Below are positions 63,601 to 64,000 of a DNA stretch of 64,000 nt, piece by piece. Numbering within the stretch: the stretch's first letter is position 1; the number at the start of each line of letters is the position of its first letter. Below the pieces are notes generated by a model that saw only the letters and a program-made list of their open reading frames with translations, did no database searches and had not been told where the DNA came from. The DNA is from Anopheles merus. Taxonomy: Eukaryota; Arthropoda; Insecta; Diptera; Culicidae. The translations under genes and the position numbers were made by a program. Location of the stretch: contig NC_054085.1 in the NCBI RefSeq assembly GCF_017562075.2, positions 558,001-622,000 of the forward strand. Direction: 5' to 3'.

Positions 63601-64000
63601 CATCATCACATCACATACACGTCTAGTGTTACTTCAATGGGATTTTGATTGATAAAATGAATAAAAGCCTAAAAGGATAATACTAAAAATAATTAACAAG
63701 TGATTCACGGTCAGACCCATGACTTTAAACATAAGCTAATGCAATATATTGGAAACAGATACACTTTCCGTATACAGAACAACTTTTCACATACAAAATA
63801 AGAAAAAATGGTTCTCATTGTGTTTACTGGAACTGGAATAAGGGATCTCAACTGAAGATCATTTACTTTAGTTGAGAGCCCCTATCAATTTTAATGCTGC
63901 AAAAAAAAGTAGCATATTCATATCGAATTGGTACTTCCCTTGGGCTAATGTAGGTATATTGAACGTTCTGTTTAGGGAAAGTCACTTCAAAATCAATATT
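63601..64000. other. AT-rich end of window
   Basis: Nothing recognised. Confidence 0.4.

Overview
The window is insect nuclear DNA, almost certainly from an Anopheles mosquito and probably the gambiae complex. It is AT-rich, its genes have short GT-AG introns, and tRNA-derived SINEs of the Sine200 type recur. One gene encodes a 3-hydroxykynurenine transaminase that, as far as memory allows, matches the Anopheles gambiae enzyme almost residue for residue. No CRISPR array, operon or bacterial feature is present.

Seven gene models are supported, six on the minus strand. (1) 5129-7793 (-) and (2) 9640-10129 (+) are a head-to-head pair of small secreted proteins with dibasic cleavage sites and a shared Phe/Pro/Gly segment; they look like diverged relatives. 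(3) 11222-12819 (-) is TRAM, an ER translocon-associated membrane protein. (4) 29416-30847 (-) is the transaminase that makes xanthurenic acid, the Plasmodium gamete-activating factor. (5) 33941-34651 (-) is a single-exon secreted protein very rich in His, Lys and Gly. (6) 41442-46075 (-) is exostosin-1 (tout-velu), a heparan sulfate polymerase in ten coding exons, one intron of which has a GC donor. (7) 50782-54778 (-) is an SLC26-type anion transporter with a STAS domain. All spliced models were built by hand, with reading phase checked across every junction. The genes have unrelated housekeeping, developmental or secreted roles, and nothing suggests that they form one pathway.

The rest is largely mobile DNA. 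The first 4.5 kb holds nested miniature inverted-repeat elements, a LINE fragment, a rearranged Bel/Pao fragment and a (TA)n/SINE composite. From 13.4 to 29 kb lie MITEs, GGGGCC-rich repeats and a young Bel/Pao retrotransposon (21298-25708). Its LTRs read as identical and its gag-protease frame is open, but its reverse transcriptase is missing, and its right LTR is split by a 699-bp element whose sister copy lies at 13439-14139. The last 15 kb carries pogo-like and hAT-like MITEs, a 266-bp tandem duplication and a degenerate minisatellite.

The best candidates for something not yet described are the divergent secreted pair at 5-10 kb and the 0.7-kb element with a 48-bp central palindrome and AA target duplications. 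Family names for MITEs rest on terminal motifs and target-site lengths only, because no search could be run.
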